This document shows, piece after piece, positions 35,096-47,474 of a stretch of DNA of 64,000 bases (its first letter is position 1; each line of letters starts with the position of its first letter). Both the position numbers and the translations under genes were made by a program. Below the pieces are notes generated by a model. That model worked only from the letters and a program-made list of their open reading frames with translations. It was not told the origin of the DNA and ran no database searches. The stretch covers positions 52,105,459-52,169,458 of the forward strand of contig NC_071392.1 in the NCBI RefSeq assembly GCF_022682495.2, written 5' to 3'. The stretch comes from Desmodus rotundus (Eukaryota; Chordata; Mammalia; Chiroptera; Phyllostomidae).

Positions 35096-35345
35096 TAAAC
35101 AAAATATAACCAGAGGCATTGAAATTAAGAACATTGTAACAATAGCCAGAGGAGAGTGGGGAGGGGATACTGGGAAGAGGGGTCTATAGGAGCTACTATA
35201 AAGGACACAAGGACAAAAATCAAGGGGGAGGGTTGAGGTGGGAGAGGGAGGTGGGACTGGCTGGGGTGGGGTGGAGGGATGGGGAGAAAATGCAGACAAT
35301 TTTAACTGAATAAAAATTAATTAATTAATTTTTAAAAAGAAAAGA
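35096..35345 (+). mobile_element. Bat-type L1, 5'-truncated 3' UTR
   Basis: AACAAAATATAACCAGAGGC through CTGGCTGGGGTGGGGTGGAG to CAATTTTAACTGAATAAAAA and an A/T-rich tail, the same segment as 12124-12382. No clean TSD is visible, only a loose AAAATAT...TTGA similarity of the flanks. Confidence 0.9.
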
Positions 35346-35559
35346 AAAAATATTTGATGACTTAAATTGAGATTTCTGTTTTGATTTAAAATAAAATGTT
35401 TTTAAACTTAGAAGTTGCTCCTGAGAGCCAGCTAGAAGTGTCTGTTTTTATAGACAGAGAAGGGCCTATTGCTTCCATCCTTTTAGCTTAATTTTCCGTT
35501 GTTTCATGCAAATGGAAGCAAATAGCCCCCTACCAATATGTCCTCTAAGGCAGGACCCA

Positions 35560-35960
35560 AGACTGTAGCTGTGGGTGCTGACTTAGCATTTAAACAGCCA
35601 TTTGACATCCATTCCTCCTGTAATTTCTGCAGCTCATTCAGTTCATAATATTTATAGGGGAAAGGTCACGGATCTGTCACCAGCAGTGTTTTTGGCACTC
35701 AGAAAATAAAATGGGATGGTTAATGATAGTTGGGGCAGCCTGCACAATCACAGGATGTGGCTGAGGTCAATATTCTGTATTGGCTTTCTGTCCTGTCCAT
35801 CCAAAACAATATACTGGAGGAAATGTAATCAGTAAGTGGTTGCAAATGAATCTTTTAGGGACATCAGCATTACAGAAACAAGAGATTCAAGAAGAAATGC
35901 TAAGTGGATCTTTGGGTTTGTAATTGCAGTCCTGGGAATCATCACCTTAATTGATAGCTG
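35560..35960. promoter_or_regulatory. Candidate non-coding regulatory block
   Basis: Repeat-free, with GGGAAAGGTCACGG (nuclear-receptor half-site AAGGTCA near 35663), several TTAATGA/TAATTTC homeodomain cores and E-box-like motifs. Functional status is inference only. Confidence 0.2.
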
Positions 35961-37099
35961 CTAAACCCAGGACCCTTGCTCCTGGGCACGTGGGTGAGTT
36001 TGCAATTGCTCTTCTGGGAATGTCTTCTGTGCTCTGCACAGAGTGTTAGTGGGGTAAACAGACCCTGGGGACCAGGCTTATGCACCCGGAAGCCTCCTGC
36101 CTCCATCTTTTTCTGACCACAAGACATTCCTGGTGATCAGATAGCTCTCTCCACAGACCACAAAGTGGTGAGTGGTGGTGGTGGAACAGGATGAGGAGAT
36201 CCATTTCAGCAATAAGTTCCTGTTTAGTAAAGAGAGCCTTAAATATATGCTGCTTCTGGTGGATGGATAGCTCTGGTGGTAAGGGAAAGACAGTAGCCCT
36301 CTTGACATTTACCTGTGAATGTATAAAAGACCTCAAAAGAGAGAAAAATGACAGGACTACTTTTGTTTTTGTATCCTCCAGCCCTACTGCAGTACAGTAT
36401 CTTTAAAAGCTGGCAAAACCCTTGTTTGAAGGTTTATCCATGGGCAAAACTGTGAGCAAGGCCAAGTTTGTTTCCAAGCCCTTAGTTTTCCTTTGCCCTC
36501 CTTAGGGATACTCACGATCTCTCCCTTCCTCACCCTCCCTCAACTGTCCAGGTCACTAGGGTCTATGTCCCCTCTTCTGGTCCAAGCTTCCTTTCGGAAA
36601 AGGACCCAATGAACTCACACATCTGAGCTATTATTCCTAATCATGGTTTCAGAAATATTTATAGAGAAGCAAAGGCATGAGCTAGGCATCAGCTAACTGG
36701 ATTTGGGGTTATTTTAGAAAGGAGAAGAAAACCTCCACATTATATTCTCATCCTGTGACTTCCCTAATGCAGTATTAGTTATTGATAGACTGATGTAATC
36801 ATTGATTCATTGATTGATATACTCACTGTATAAGCTAATGTATTAAGAACCACTGCTGATTAAAGTTTTCTCAGCAATGATCCAAATATTATCTGCACAA
36901 AAGATGTCATTTACATCAACACTTTCCAAGTGTGTTAGGGAAACAGATGGGCATTTTATAATATCAATAAGTATCTCTATTCACCTTATAATCTCTGCCC
37001 TAAACAGCTCATGTGATCATGGAGATTGTGAGGAAAGAGGGGATATTAACTCAAATATTAGCACTCTCAAAACTTATCTCTCTTGGCTCCCATAAGCAC

Positions 37100-37260
37100 T
37101 CCGTGAAATGGGCATTATCCTCCTGATGTGTGCTCAGTAGTTACACCAGGAACATATGTGATTCAGACGTTTTCCCACAAAATACAACCAGGAAGCAGCA
37201 GAGCCTGAGTTTGAACTTGAGCTTTCTGGGCGGGACTCCCTTGTTCCTTCCACTGTAATG
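37100..37260 (-). mobile_element. Probable MIR SINE relic
   Basis: GGGCATTATCCTCCTGATGT ... GGAAGCAGCAGAGCCTGAGT TTGAACTTGAGC is like antisense MIR. Weak and broken. Confidence 0.45.
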
Positions 37261-37608
37261 TTACAGTGGCCTGGGGAGTTGTGTTTACCTGCTATTGGTT
37301 TGGAAGGTTTAAAATGACTCCCACAGGCTCTATAAAGTGTTCAATATAGCATGGTTGGATTACGCAATTCTGGTATGCTCAATAGTAGTAGATGCTCAAT
37401 TAAATGATGAATTGAATTGATTAGAGTACTTCGTGCCTCTTAATATAATATTTCTACTTTCCACAGCAATGGAAGAATTTTCAAGTAAAACAATAAAGTG
37501 AGAAAATCATTGGGGTCCTACAGAAGTATCAGAACTGGTTCAAGTGGTTTGTGCTATTCTTCAAATACATAGGCCAAGAAAGACTGCCAGTCATTGCTGG
37601 TCAGTATA

Positions 37609-38179
37609 TGAGGCGGGGATACAAAAAAATGGAATTTATTTATAAAAAACTGTATTTATTCTTACACATTTAAACATCAGTCACCTTCAAAGTACTCTCC
37701 ATTTGATGCAATACAGCTACTGAGACGTTTTTTCTACTGCTTAAAACAGTTTTTGAACTCATTGATGTTGATGCCTTTTAGTGCTTCTGACATTTGTTTC
37801 ACCTCTTCCACATTGGCAAAAAACTTTCCTTTGAGGATGTTTTTCATCCAGGGAAACAAAAACATGCTGTTCAGGGCAAGATTAGGTGAATAGGGAGGAT
37901 GAGGCACAGAAGTCATGCAGTTTTTGGTCAAAAACTGCTGAACACTCAGTGTGGTGTGGGCAGGTGTGCTCATAAATTACCCAGCATGAAATGGGCAAAT
38001 GTATTGAAAGAGTCTTCAAAAAAAATTCACTGAAGCCAAACACAGCCTCTCACAACAACACCAGCTAGTACACTAATAAAGATGGGTTCCTAGAACACTC
38101 ACCTAGTGGGAAAAGGATGTATTACTACAGGGGGCCTACCCTCCAGAAGATAATTCTGAGTATTTTGGGTCCTCCTTTA
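37609..38179 (-). mobile_element. Internally deleted mariner transposon
   Basis: Left end TGAGGCGGGGATACAAAAAA and the inverse of the right end (about 38150-38179, ...TTTTGGGTCCTCCTTTA) form imperfect terminal inverted repeats. TA dinucleotides flank both sides (37607-37608 and 38180-38181). The interior keeps only the C-terminal transposase part, so a full-length copy of about 1.3 kb has lost more than half. DNA transposons this recent are unusual in mammals but known in vesper bats. Confidence 0.85.
37640..37973 (-). pseudogene. Mariner transposase C-terminal relic
   Basis: Minus-strand frame reads TPAHTTLSVQQFLTKN, PHPPYSPNLALNSMFLFPWMK, LKGKFFANVEEVKQ and INEFKNCFKQ, matching the mariner transposase C-terminus. 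In the family the third catalytic Asp lies in the YSPDLAP(C/S)D segment; here both Asp positions are Asn/Ser-Met, so it could not cut DNA. The frame stops early and the N-terminal half (HTH DNA-binding, first two Asp) is missing. Confidence 0.85.
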
Positions 38180-38307
38180 TACTTAATGTGGCTCTTTTGT
38201 GTGATAAAAATTATTGGTAAAATTAGAATTTTAACCCCCCACACACATATACACACACATAGTTCAGGTACTAATGGTGTAAGAAGATGCTAGATGAAGG
38301 ATTAGAG

Positions 38308-38523
38308 CAGTGGTTTTCAACTGGGAATGATTCCCCCACCCTAGCATATGTTTGGCAATACCTGGAAACACTTTTTGTTATCACAACTGGGTTTGGTGAT
38401 GCTACTGGCATAGAGAATAGAGGCCAGGGATGTTGCTAAATATCTTATGACACACAGGATAGCCCTCACAACAAAGAATTATTGGATCCCAAATATTACT
38501 TGTGCTAAGGTTGAAAATCTCTG
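38308..38523 (+). mobile_element. MER20 hAT element, near full length
   Basis: CAGTGGTTTTCAACTGGGAA to GTTGAAAATCTCTG, with CACTTTTTGTTATCACAACT, GATGCTACTGGCATAGAGAA and CACAACAAAGAATTATTGGA in between, covers the MER20 length (about 216 bp). Eight-bp flanks GATTAGAG and AATTACAG look like a decayed hAT TSD. In placental mammals some MER20 copies act as enhancers (known); nothing shows that here. Confidence 0.85.
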
Positions 38524-38569
38524 AATTACAGAATTAATGTTAAGGGGAAAAAAATGACAAAGGATAACA

Positions 38570-38765
38570 CCTGACCACTGTGGCTCAGTTGGTTGAACAC
38601 TGTTCCGCAAAGAGAAAGGCCACTGGTTTGATTCCTGGTCAGGGCTTATGCCTGAGTGGCAGGTTTGATCCTGGAGGCAGCTAATTGATGTCTTTCTCTC
38701 TCACATTGATGTTTCTCTCCCTCTCTGTCTCTCTCCCTTCGCCTCTCTCTAAAAATAAATAAGTA
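38570..38765 (+). mobile_element. Ves SINE (tRNA-derived, bat)
   Basis: CCTGACCACTGTGGCTCAGT opens the element. GGTTTGATTCCTGGTCAGGG is the B-box region, then TCTCTC-rich sequence and an AAAAATAAATAAG tail. TSD not recognised. Confidence 0.85.
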
Positions 38766-38984
38766 ATATATTTCTAAAATGGCAGGTAAAGAAACCTGAC
38801 TGAATTTCAATCTTAAAGTGAAAGTATGTTCTGACTAGAAATTGTGTTAAGAAAAGAGGCTTAAAATTGTTAGTCTGATTAAAAAATTATTTCAGCACCC
38901 TTCATGGATTAATTGGATTAGTAGCCTTATAAGAAATTTCAGTCAGATGGAGTTAAATTTCTGGAAAACAGCAATGATATTAGT

Positions 38985-39130
38985 AGCATTTATTGTCTAC
39001 CTACTGCAGGCCAAACATTTACTTTATGCTTATAAACATCATATTTAATCATCACAACTCTAAAGTATGTATAATTATGTCCTTTTATATGTGATGAAAT
39101 TTTGGCTGTAAAAAATTGAGTGGTATAGCA
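38985..39130 (-). mobile_element. MIR SINE relic
   Basis: TAGCATTTATTGTCTACCTA, then TAATCATCACAACTCTAAAG and ATTATGTCCTTTTATATGTGATGAAA, follows antisense MIR. Diverged. Confidence 0.65.
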
Positions 39131-39544
39131 GAGATACTTATTTTGGTATTCACCAAAACTATTTCCTTTTCCTCCTGGATGCACAAGCATATTGTCTGCC
39201 CTCTCTTGCAGTTAAGTGAGGCTCTGTCACTGATTTGGTCAAGGGAATATGGGTGAAGTGAGATATGCTCTTCCAGGACTGGATCCTAAAAATTTACCCA
39301 TGCAATCATCGGTATGCTCCCTCTTCGCTCAGCTGCTGGCCACACACAGAGGATCTAGTAGAGGACTCCAAGGATCCTAGGGAATAGCCTGGATCCCTGA
39401 ATGACTGTGTGGAACAAAGCCCCTGACCCCACTCCCCCACCTCCTGTGGCACCTTAATGTAAAAGAAAAAAAACTTCATTGCAGTCAATTGCTAAGAAAT
39501 TGGGATTGTTTCTTGGAGCAGTTGTTGTGCCTTGATGAATATAA

Positions 39545-39640
39545 GAAGCTTGTAAGTAAGTTGGAGTTTGAACCCATGTTTTTCTGATCTCAATGCCCTT
39601 GTTCATGGCTACTACATAGTGCCACAAACAAGTAATTATT
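39545..39640 (-). mobile_element. MIR SINE relic, 5' part
   Basis: TTGGAGTTTGAACCCATGTT, then TGATCTCAATGCCCTTGTTC, corresponds to the antisense tRNA-like part of MIR. It may belong to the relic at 38985-39130, separated by an unrelated insertion. Confidence 0.5.
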
Positions 39641-40129
39641 AACCTTTTCAAAACAAGTAAAAATTATTTTCAAGAAATAGATGTAAAAAGATGTCTATGA
39701 TTTTCTCTGTTCCTTCTAGATAGAAAAGCCAAGGAATATAACTATTGCATTTTCTCATTGTGAAGATTTATAAATTAATACAAATGTTTCCTAGAGTGTA
39801 TAACCATTCAACAATTTTAGAAGCAGAAAAAAATGTATGACTTTATGATTATCATATGAATAGACACTATTCTTGACATGCTCTTCAGATATCAGAGAGA
39901 TGCCTACTGTTCAACTTTCCAAGCACAAAACACAGATAAATAGATTTTAAAAGATTTCAGAAGAAAAATGGGAAGATGATAGAAAAGTTTTCTAGACTAG
40001 AAGAACTAAGTGCTGCTTACCCATTTCTATTCCAAATCATATTCAAATGCTGACTCTTGATGAGTGGTAGAGGCCATGCACTAGGAAGACAAACACTGTA
40101 TTTCCAAGCTGGAGAGCAAGGGGAGCATT

Positions 40130-40260
40130 TCTGAAATGACTAAGACCCATAGTTCCTAGACTGAGGACTCCTTAATAGAAAAGATACAATTTTATCAGAA
40201 CATGTGTTGCTTCCTCTAGCATATAGTAGGCATTCAAATACCTATTGAATGAATCTGAAC
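40130..40260 (+). mobile_element. L2 LINE 3' end
   Basis: CCTCTAGCATATAGTAGGCATTCAAATACCTATTGAATGAATC is the sense L2 3' terminus ('agtaggtgctcaataaatatttgttgaatgaatg'). Confidence 0.7.
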
Positions 40261-40714
40261 AGAGTACTCTATTACAATTATAAGGTTTAAATGCAATGAA
40301 CATGTACCAAATTTGCTGGTAGATTTCTTTTCACTTCCTTCCAATGATTTCATTAAATTCAGCATATTGAGCAAATATTATTACAGTGGCAATCATTTTA
40401 TGTGTCCCTGACATGTGAAGATCAAATGTCATTTGAGCCCATGTCATTTCCCTGAAATGATGTACTTGCTAAAGGTGTGGGATTTTCTTGTGTGGCATCC
40501 ATTCCCATGTCATTAATCTAAGGACTTGCCCATGAAATGAAGTTTTATGCTCTCTCAAGGATATCTATGGAATTTCTTGACTTTGTGTATAATATTTTGG
40601 GGAACTATGTTTATTTTTAAGCTTTTGAAGTTATTGTCAATAATATTTTAGCTTATTGTAGATCACACTGTAGCCTATTGTATATTTAAGATATTTTCTT
40701 ATAAATAATGTGCA

Positions 40715-40890
40715 ATTTTTTCATTCATTCATTCATCCATCAGACATTTTATTAACTTCCTGCACCATGTTGTGCTCAGGAGATATCAGTTACCCAGCAC
40801 CTCAAGCCAGTCTCAATATTACCACATTCTAACACAAGTAACTCAGTGTTCATAGTTTAGTGGAAAAATTAGGTGCATAAAAAGATAATT
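40715..40890 (-). mobile_element. L2 LINE 3' end
   Basis: Begins with the tetranucleotide tail CATTCATTCATTCATCC, then ATTAACTTCCTGCACCATGT TGTGCTCAGGAGATATCAGT, in the antisense L2 order. Confidence 0.65.
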
Positions 40891-41991
40891 TATAAAATAA
40901 TATGACAGAATATTGACATAAAATATGTTAAAGAAACAATAGTCTTATTTATCTTACCAATAAAGTATTTATATTAAGTAGCATCCGATCTGAATTTAGC
41001 ATTTCATTTGTCTCAAAATTATTAACTTCCCTTCTTAGTTAAGTTGCCAATTAAGTTGTTGGTGTTTTAATTATTTTTTTTTAAAAAGAGACATTACTGC
41101 AAAGATTCTTGCACTGTTTGTTCTCATTCTTTGGGATTGCGAGAAGGGTGCATCCCAAGGATGAAACCTCTTCACCCTCACTGAAGGGAGATGAAGCATG
41201 CCTTGGGGGGATTGGATGATGAGCTGGTTTTGGAAAGCTGGATATAGGACCTGGGTATTTTTGTCCCCTGCCGGCCTCCCTCCACACAGTCCTCACTACT
41301 AATACAGTGGCAGGATTCTACTAACATTAGTCATCATCTCCCCAGAAGAAAGCGAGCAAGTGAGTGTGGTTACATTACCGAACCTCCTCATGACTCATTT
41401 TCTCCTGCACAGCTGAATCCTAAGAAAACATAAAACCTGATAACTTTAATTATATCAGTCCATCTGCTTGTTTGTTCCCATTTGTGTTTTCCAGGCCCCC
41501 AGTTGTGAAATCACAGCATGTGGATATTTCCTCTGAGGGTTTTCATTAAATGACATTCAGCACAGAGAAAAGCAGTGTTGAATCTTTAATGTTTTGCTAC
41601 CCATATATATGTGGTCCTCCTGTCCTTGTTTTTATGTAAATTTTAGGGGAAATACATCTTTAGTATATGCTAACCATATGGTGCCATAAGAGCCCCACCC
41701 TGTGGAAGGTAATCCAAAGATACTGTAATTTTTCTGTGAGATAAAATGCATGTTTCCATTTTAATGATAAATTGGCCCACTCAAATATTGAATAGGATGG
41801 TACTCTAAGAACTTCTAATGATTAAAATTAGATTATCGAGGGAAAAAAAGAGTCTGGATGGATATATTTTGTGGGCTTTTGATTAGTGCTTGGGTGCCTT
41901 CAGTACTGCTCTGTTGAACACCCTTCTCCCTATATAATAGGTAAATGCTCCACACCCCAGAAGACACAGTGTAAGTGATGGCCCCTGGTGT

Positions 41992-42209
41992 GTGTTTGTT
42001 TGTTTGTTTAAGATTTTATTTATTTATTTTTAGAGGGGAATGGAGGGAGAAAGAAAGGGAGAGAAACATCAATGTGCGGTTGCCTCTGGTACACCCCCTA
42101 CTGAGGACCTGGCCCACAACTCAGGCATGTGCCCTGACTGGGAATTGAACTGGCGATGCCCTACTTCGCAGACCAGCACTCAATCCACTGAGCCACACCA
42201 GCCAGGGCA
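41992..42209 (-). mobile_element. Ves SINE (tRNA-derived, bat), antisense
   Basis: Left part is the antisense tail (TTTGTTTGTTTGTTTAAGAT, TTTATTTATTTTTAGAGG). The right end is the antisense of the conserved 5' box (GAGCCACACCAGCCAGGG). It is flanked by a perfect 11-bp TSD, GCCCCTGGTGT, at 41981-41991 and 42210-42220, so it is a single clean insertion. Confidence 0.95.
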
Positions 42210-43169
42210 GCCCCTGGTGTTATATGATGCTCTGTCCTGGGTACTCTTAACCTTTGCCTCTCTGAGATTTGATGTTCAGAAGACTATTTTAATCTGTTAT
42301 TGGATTTAGTAATATTTTCAGGTGAACACAGAATGTAGCTATGTTTCTGTGTGCCTTTCCCTAGATGGGAAACTGACCGTAAAGGAACAACATCACACTA
42401 AATACTTTGGAAATTCACTTTTCTTTGTGTGTGTGCTGGTCTATTGGCTGCCTCATACACTACCTCTCTCTAGATTCAGAAACATCTTTTTTTTCCCAAT
42501 AATACCACTTTCCCCATTTTTGTATGAGTAAAACTATTTACTATTTAATCCAGATTTATCAAGAAATTTGCCCTCTACTAATGTCAATTTTCTGATCAAT
42601 ACATTGCATTTTCCATGCATCATTAATGTCATCATTCCCATCCATTTCTGTTACACACAACATTTTTCTAGAAATAAATCTATCCAGATAGGGCATTGGC
42701 CAATAAAGTAACTTTTTGCCAGATTGCTCACTGAATACAAACTGTCATGGACATTATTCCCTTGGCTTAGCTTTATCACTATGATCAGAAGCCGATTCTT
42801 TCATGCTACTGTAACAAAACACCTATGTTCCTACTTTTAGTTGATGCATTTCTAATGCCTTGTAGGTGCCTACTTTGCTGTCTCTTTGAGGCTACACTCT
42901 ATACCACCAAGGTGGTGATTCTGGTTCAGCCTCTTGCATTCTATGATGGCTAGTTTTAGCTTCCTAATTATTATACCACATTTTCCTTTCCTCACTGTAT
43001 AAATACCTACTGATCACATCCTCACCTCTCTTAGCACCCTACCTTTATTTAACTCAGATCTATAGCCACTCATTTTTATCAAAGAAGGAGGAAACAATAA
43101 AAACAGTATAATAGGTGTACCTGGGCAGATCACAATAAAAATATATTCCTAGTATCAATTATTGTCCTC

Positions 43170-43330
43170 AGGACTTTCCACCTATTATTTTATTTTTACA
43201 CGTAATGATTTACTGAAGGAGTTATTATCATCTCCATTTCTCTTGTTCATGGTCACACATCTGGAATGGTGGTGCTGAGATTAAAAACCAAGTTCTCCCT
43301 GCTTAAACCACTGTAAAGCACTGCCCCTTC
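43170..43330 (-). mobile_element. MIR SINE relic
   Basis: GAGTTATTATCATCTCCATTTCTC, CATGGTCACACATCTGGAAT, GGTGCTGAGATTAAAAACCA and TAAACCACTG follow antisense MIR. Confidence 0.65.
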
Positions 43331-44014
43331 TCCTTCCAGTTCCATGGGCTTTCTCCCTCAGAAGTCAAAGTCTCATCCTGTCCTGTCTCTGAAGCCTTTA
43401 ATGTTGATAAGACATTCGTCTAGATCAGATAATGTTTCATTCCTTTATTCCCCATGCATTGTCTTCATTGAACTTTTTAACATATAAGAAGCTCTTCCTT
43501 AGATTAGCTATCACCTGGGTCTATTGTAATTTATACCTATTACACTATTCTACAGGTAATTCACCCTTGCAAACTGTCACTCTCCACTGTCACCAGAAGT
43601 AGCTAGTAAAGGGAAATCCTGTGCCTGGTGCCTATCAATAGAGGGCCTAGATGTCACCTGATGCTTACATGGGGGAAGATGAGCTTCTACCTCTTGGAAT
43701 ACATGAATGTCTTATTTCTGAGCAAAAGCATCATTTGATGACTGAAGGAAACAGAAGGGAAGATTAACTCCTAAGACATGATCATTATTGAAATAAAATA
43801 CCAAACAGGCACATCTGCATTTTCTGGAATGTCCTTCCTGTAGGTTTTTTTTGTGTGTTAAGTAACAAAATTCAATTGTAATATTCTCCTAAGAAACTAT
43901 TAATATAATATGTATGTAAAACAAGCTGCACCAACCACTTTCTTTTGAGTACTCAAAGAATCAGAGAACTGTAGAATTTTATTTAAGTGGAAGAGACTTT
44001 AGAAATTATTTGTC

Positions 44015-44532
44015 TATGTTATTTATAATAGTCAAGTACTGGAAACAACCTAAGTGCCCATCAGTAAATGTGTAGATCAAAAATCCGTGGTACATCTACA
44101 CAGTGGAATACTACACAACAAAAAGAAAGAAGGAGCTCCTACCCTTTGCAACAGTGTAGATGGTTCTGGAGAGCACTATGCTAAGTGAAATAAGCCCGAG
44201 GGTGAAAGACAAATACCATATGATCTCACCTATAAGTGGAACCTAATCAACAAAACAAACAAATGAACATGAGAACCAGAGTCATGGAAATAAAGAAAAA
44301 ACTGACAGTGACTAGAGGGGCGGTGGAGAGAAGGATAATGTGGTAAAGAAGGGTCAAGTCAAAGAGCATGTACAAAGGACCCATGGTTAAGGACAATGGG
44401 GTAGGTATTGTCTTTGGGAGCGGGGGTTGGACAGGGCATGGGACAGCAACAGGGGAAGATATGGGAACAACTGTAACTGAACAACAAAAAAATAAATAAA
44501 TAATAAATAAATAAAATGAAATGAAAAAAATA
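44015..44532 (+). mobile_element. 5'-truncated L1 (ORF2 3' end plus 3' UTR)
   Basis: Starts within the C-terminal ORF2 coding region (GTCAAGTACTGGAAACAACC TAAGTGCCCATC, the '[10 protein letters not shown]' part). It continues through GGTACATCTACACAGTGGAATAC and the 3' UTR to CAACTGTAACTGAACAACAA and an AAATAAATAAAT tail. Flanked by a perfect 12-bp TSD AAATTATTTGTC (44003-44014 and 44533-44544). Its 3' UTR differs from the copies at 12124 and 35096, so it is another L1 subfamily. Confidence 0.93.
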
Positions 44533-46449
44533 AAATTATTTGTCCCCACCTTCTCGTAACAACTAAAGAAATTGAGGCACAGAAATATTAATAAACTTGC
44601 TAATGGTTGAAAATGATGAGGACTACTCAAAAAATATAACTAAAGTGTCTCTCAAATTAATATCATGGCAGTTATATACATTTCTGTACCCTTTTTCTCT
44701 GCTTCAGAGGTGCCTATGATAAAAAATAATTTAGAAATTCAGTAATAATGGAAACCTATTCCTGCCTTCAGAAGGTGTTTGCATTGTTTTCTCATCCTTG
44801 TGGTTTGAAACAGTTAAAATGTCAGCCCCAACCAATATGTAGTTGAATTTGAATTTACTGTATGATGCTTCTGCTTTTCATTTTTTACCATTTCACACCT
44901 TGTTCGCATCTTGAGCAAGCTTGTAAGTTTCCAGTGCATCCATTTCTTGTGATGATATATTGTCCTGGTGGAAAATTTCATTTACTGGCTGTGGCCTTTG
45001 CTGAACCTGTTGCTAGTCAGGGAACATGATAAGCGTATAAGTAGCATGCTACTTCATTTATCATACATCGTTTTAGACACTCAAATATCTCATATACAAT
45101 TCTACATTCTGCACAGGGGGGAACTACCCAACTCATAGGGAAAAAATCTTCAAATAAATTGTCAGTTTATGATATATAAATGAATCCTCTTAATAAAAAT
45201 TCATCATAGTTTATAATAAATCTGTAAGTACCCTTTTCTTTTTATAACCTTGCTAACCACATGCTATCAAACAATAATAGAAAGGATCTGGCTTTTGTGT
45301 TTTGGTGTATAAAAGAATTGGAAGATATAAAAATGCTGTCTATTTTCAATAATTGAATTACATTGTGAAATAAATCAGGGCATTGGAAATCTCAACAGTT
45401 TCAAGGGTTCTCTGGTGCCACACTTCTCACCAGAAGAAGCCCTTCAATATTTTCTTCCTGTTACCTTAAGTGAAAACTGCCATAAGTCAGAACCACATTC
45501 TGAGAAGCTGGAATTAAACTGGAGGAGGTGTGCATCTGTGAATGGAAAGCAAGAAAAACCAAGCTCCGGGTGAGTGTCGGAAATTCTTTTTTAAAGGGTG
45601 ATTTTTGGAGGCTGCTACAGGAGGTCAGGCCTACCTAATTTCAGTAACTTTTTATCTATTGATTTCTGCTCTTCCCCTGCCTGTCATTACAGTGTTTTTA
45701 CTACACCCATGTTTTATGTGTAGTATTAAAAAAATCTACATTCTGTCAGAATGGGCCCTTGAAATTTTGAAAGCAAAACTTGATTTACATTAAACACTGC
45801 TTAGGCTAATTAGAACCTTTCTCAAAGGAATTGTGAACGTGAAATACAACTAACAATTACTTGGTTGCTCTCTCCCTGTTTCTAACAGTCTAAGAAGTAC
45901 TTTAGCCTAATAGAACCCATTAGAAAAATGAGGGCTTTGGGCACTAATATAAAGATATAAATATAGATAGAGGCCCTGACATTCTTATTTATATGGGACA
46001 GTTGTTTTTCAGAAACAACAATAGGTTTCAGCAGCAAGCTCATTTATCCACATGTAAATATGGCTGAGATGGGCCTGCCTTGACAGGGGTGCTCACACAA
46101 AAGGAGGGATGACTCGAAGATGAAAATTCACTTATTGTTTTATAAGGAAGAATTCTCCTTTCTGGAATACAGGATTAGGAAGTGTAATTTAAATGTAACA
46201 TGACTTCTGGCACCTGAGAAAACACCTTGGCTAGATATATGACACTAAACCATTTGCTTTTCTCCATTTCGTGTATTAATAAAACTCTCTAGGTATTGTT
46301 TCTTCCTGCTGTATGGGTCACAAAGGCTTTGAGATGTTCAGCTATGGATCTTCTCCATAGAAAAATGCACATGTCCTGGAACACACAGAGCTCTGCAAAT
46401 AATTCAGGGGGTGCAATGCTCTAAGGTTCACCCTTGGGTCTCTGAACAC

Positions 46450-46660
46450 TGTGGAAAGGGTACTGGATTCAAATCATTAGCTCCAAACTGGGGCAGGTGG
46501 TTCAACCTATCTGAACTCAGTTTGGGCATCTGTAACACTAGCACAAAGATTGAACTTGCCTGACTGGATTGTTGTAGAGATTAAATGAGACAATAAATAC
46601 ACAAGGACAAATTCTGCCTGGCATGTGGTATCTGCTCAGTCAGGGTCAGTGTCCTTTTCA
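46450..46660 (+). mobile_element. MIR SINE relic
   Basis: TACTGGATTCAAATCATTAG, then GGTTCAACCTATCTGAACTCAG, then GATTGTTGTAGAGATTAAATGAG and CCTGGCATGTGGTATCTGCTCAG follows sense MIR nearly to its 3' end. Confidence 0.8.
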
Positions 46661-46697
46661 GACTAACTTTCCAAAAAGTAAAGTCACCCACTGGAAA

Positions 46698-46909
46698 GCA
46701 GGGCTAGGCCAACTCTGCCCCATCATCTGTTTTTCTTAAATAAAGTTGTATTGAAACACAGGTACAGCCACTTACTTACATATTGTCTGTGGCTTCTTTT
46801 GTGATATAATGGCAGAGTTGTGTAATTGTAATAAAGAGTATATAGTTTGTGAATCCAAGAATATTTACTATCAGGGTCTTTAAAGAAAAAAATTGTTAAC
46901 CCCTGCTCT
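46698..46909 (-). mobile_element. hAT-type non-autonomous DNA element
   Basis: Ends with TTGTTAACCCCTG and begins CAGGGCTAGGCCAACTCTGCC. The interior (TTAAATAAAGTTGTATTGAA, CACTTACTTACATATTGTCT, GGCAGAGTTGTGTAATTGTA) matches the common mammalian element whose ends read CAGGGGTCGGCAAAC. I know the consensus but do not trust myself to name the family. Confidence 0.75.
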
Positions 46910-47059
46910 AGAGCTATTAGCACTAGTCAAGGTCATTTGCAGGTGGTTCCCTTTGTCCTGATTGGAGGAATCCTTTGATCTCTGTTGTGACTTTGCCCTA
47001 TTAGCGGTTGGATCTGAGATAGAATTTGACAGTTGGTGGCAGTAAATCTGATGATTAAC

Positions 47060-47460
47060 ACTCTAGCTCTAAATTGGAATCACCTCAAATGTTCATCAAG
47101 AGGAGAATGGATGAATACATCATGGTATATTTGTATGGCAGAAATGACACCCAACAATGAAAAGAATGAACTACTGCTACACACAAAAACATGGATCCAG
47201 CAAAAGAAACTTGGTGTAGAAGGTTACATACAGTTCAGCTGCATTTAATAAAGTTCTAGAATATACAAAATATTTTATGGTGATAGAAGTCAGAGTTGTG
47301 GGGGAAAGTGTGTTCCCTGGGAAAGGGGTACAAAGAAAACCTTCTGCTAAATACCTTGATTATTTAGCTCAAGATTGTAGTTACATTTGTAAAACTTTCT
47401 TGAGTTGTATATTTAAAATTAGTGCACTCCCTGTACTTAGTATTTCTGAGGGGAGAGGGG
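47060..47460 (+). mobile_element. Old L1 (L1M-type) 3' end
   Basis: GCTCTAAATTGGAATCACCT, CAAATGTTCATCAAGAGGAG, GGTATATTTGTATGGCAGAA, GACACCCAACAATGAAAAG and CTACACACAAAAACATGGAT follow the sense ORF2 C-terminus and 3' UTR of old mammalian L1. It is split only by point changes. Confidence 0.85.
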
Positions 47461-47474
47461 AGGATACTCTGAGC

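Noticed and set aside
35076..35360. A TSD for the L1 at 35096
   Set aside because: The flanks share only loose AT-rich similarity (AAAATAT...TTGA), not enough to claim a duplication.
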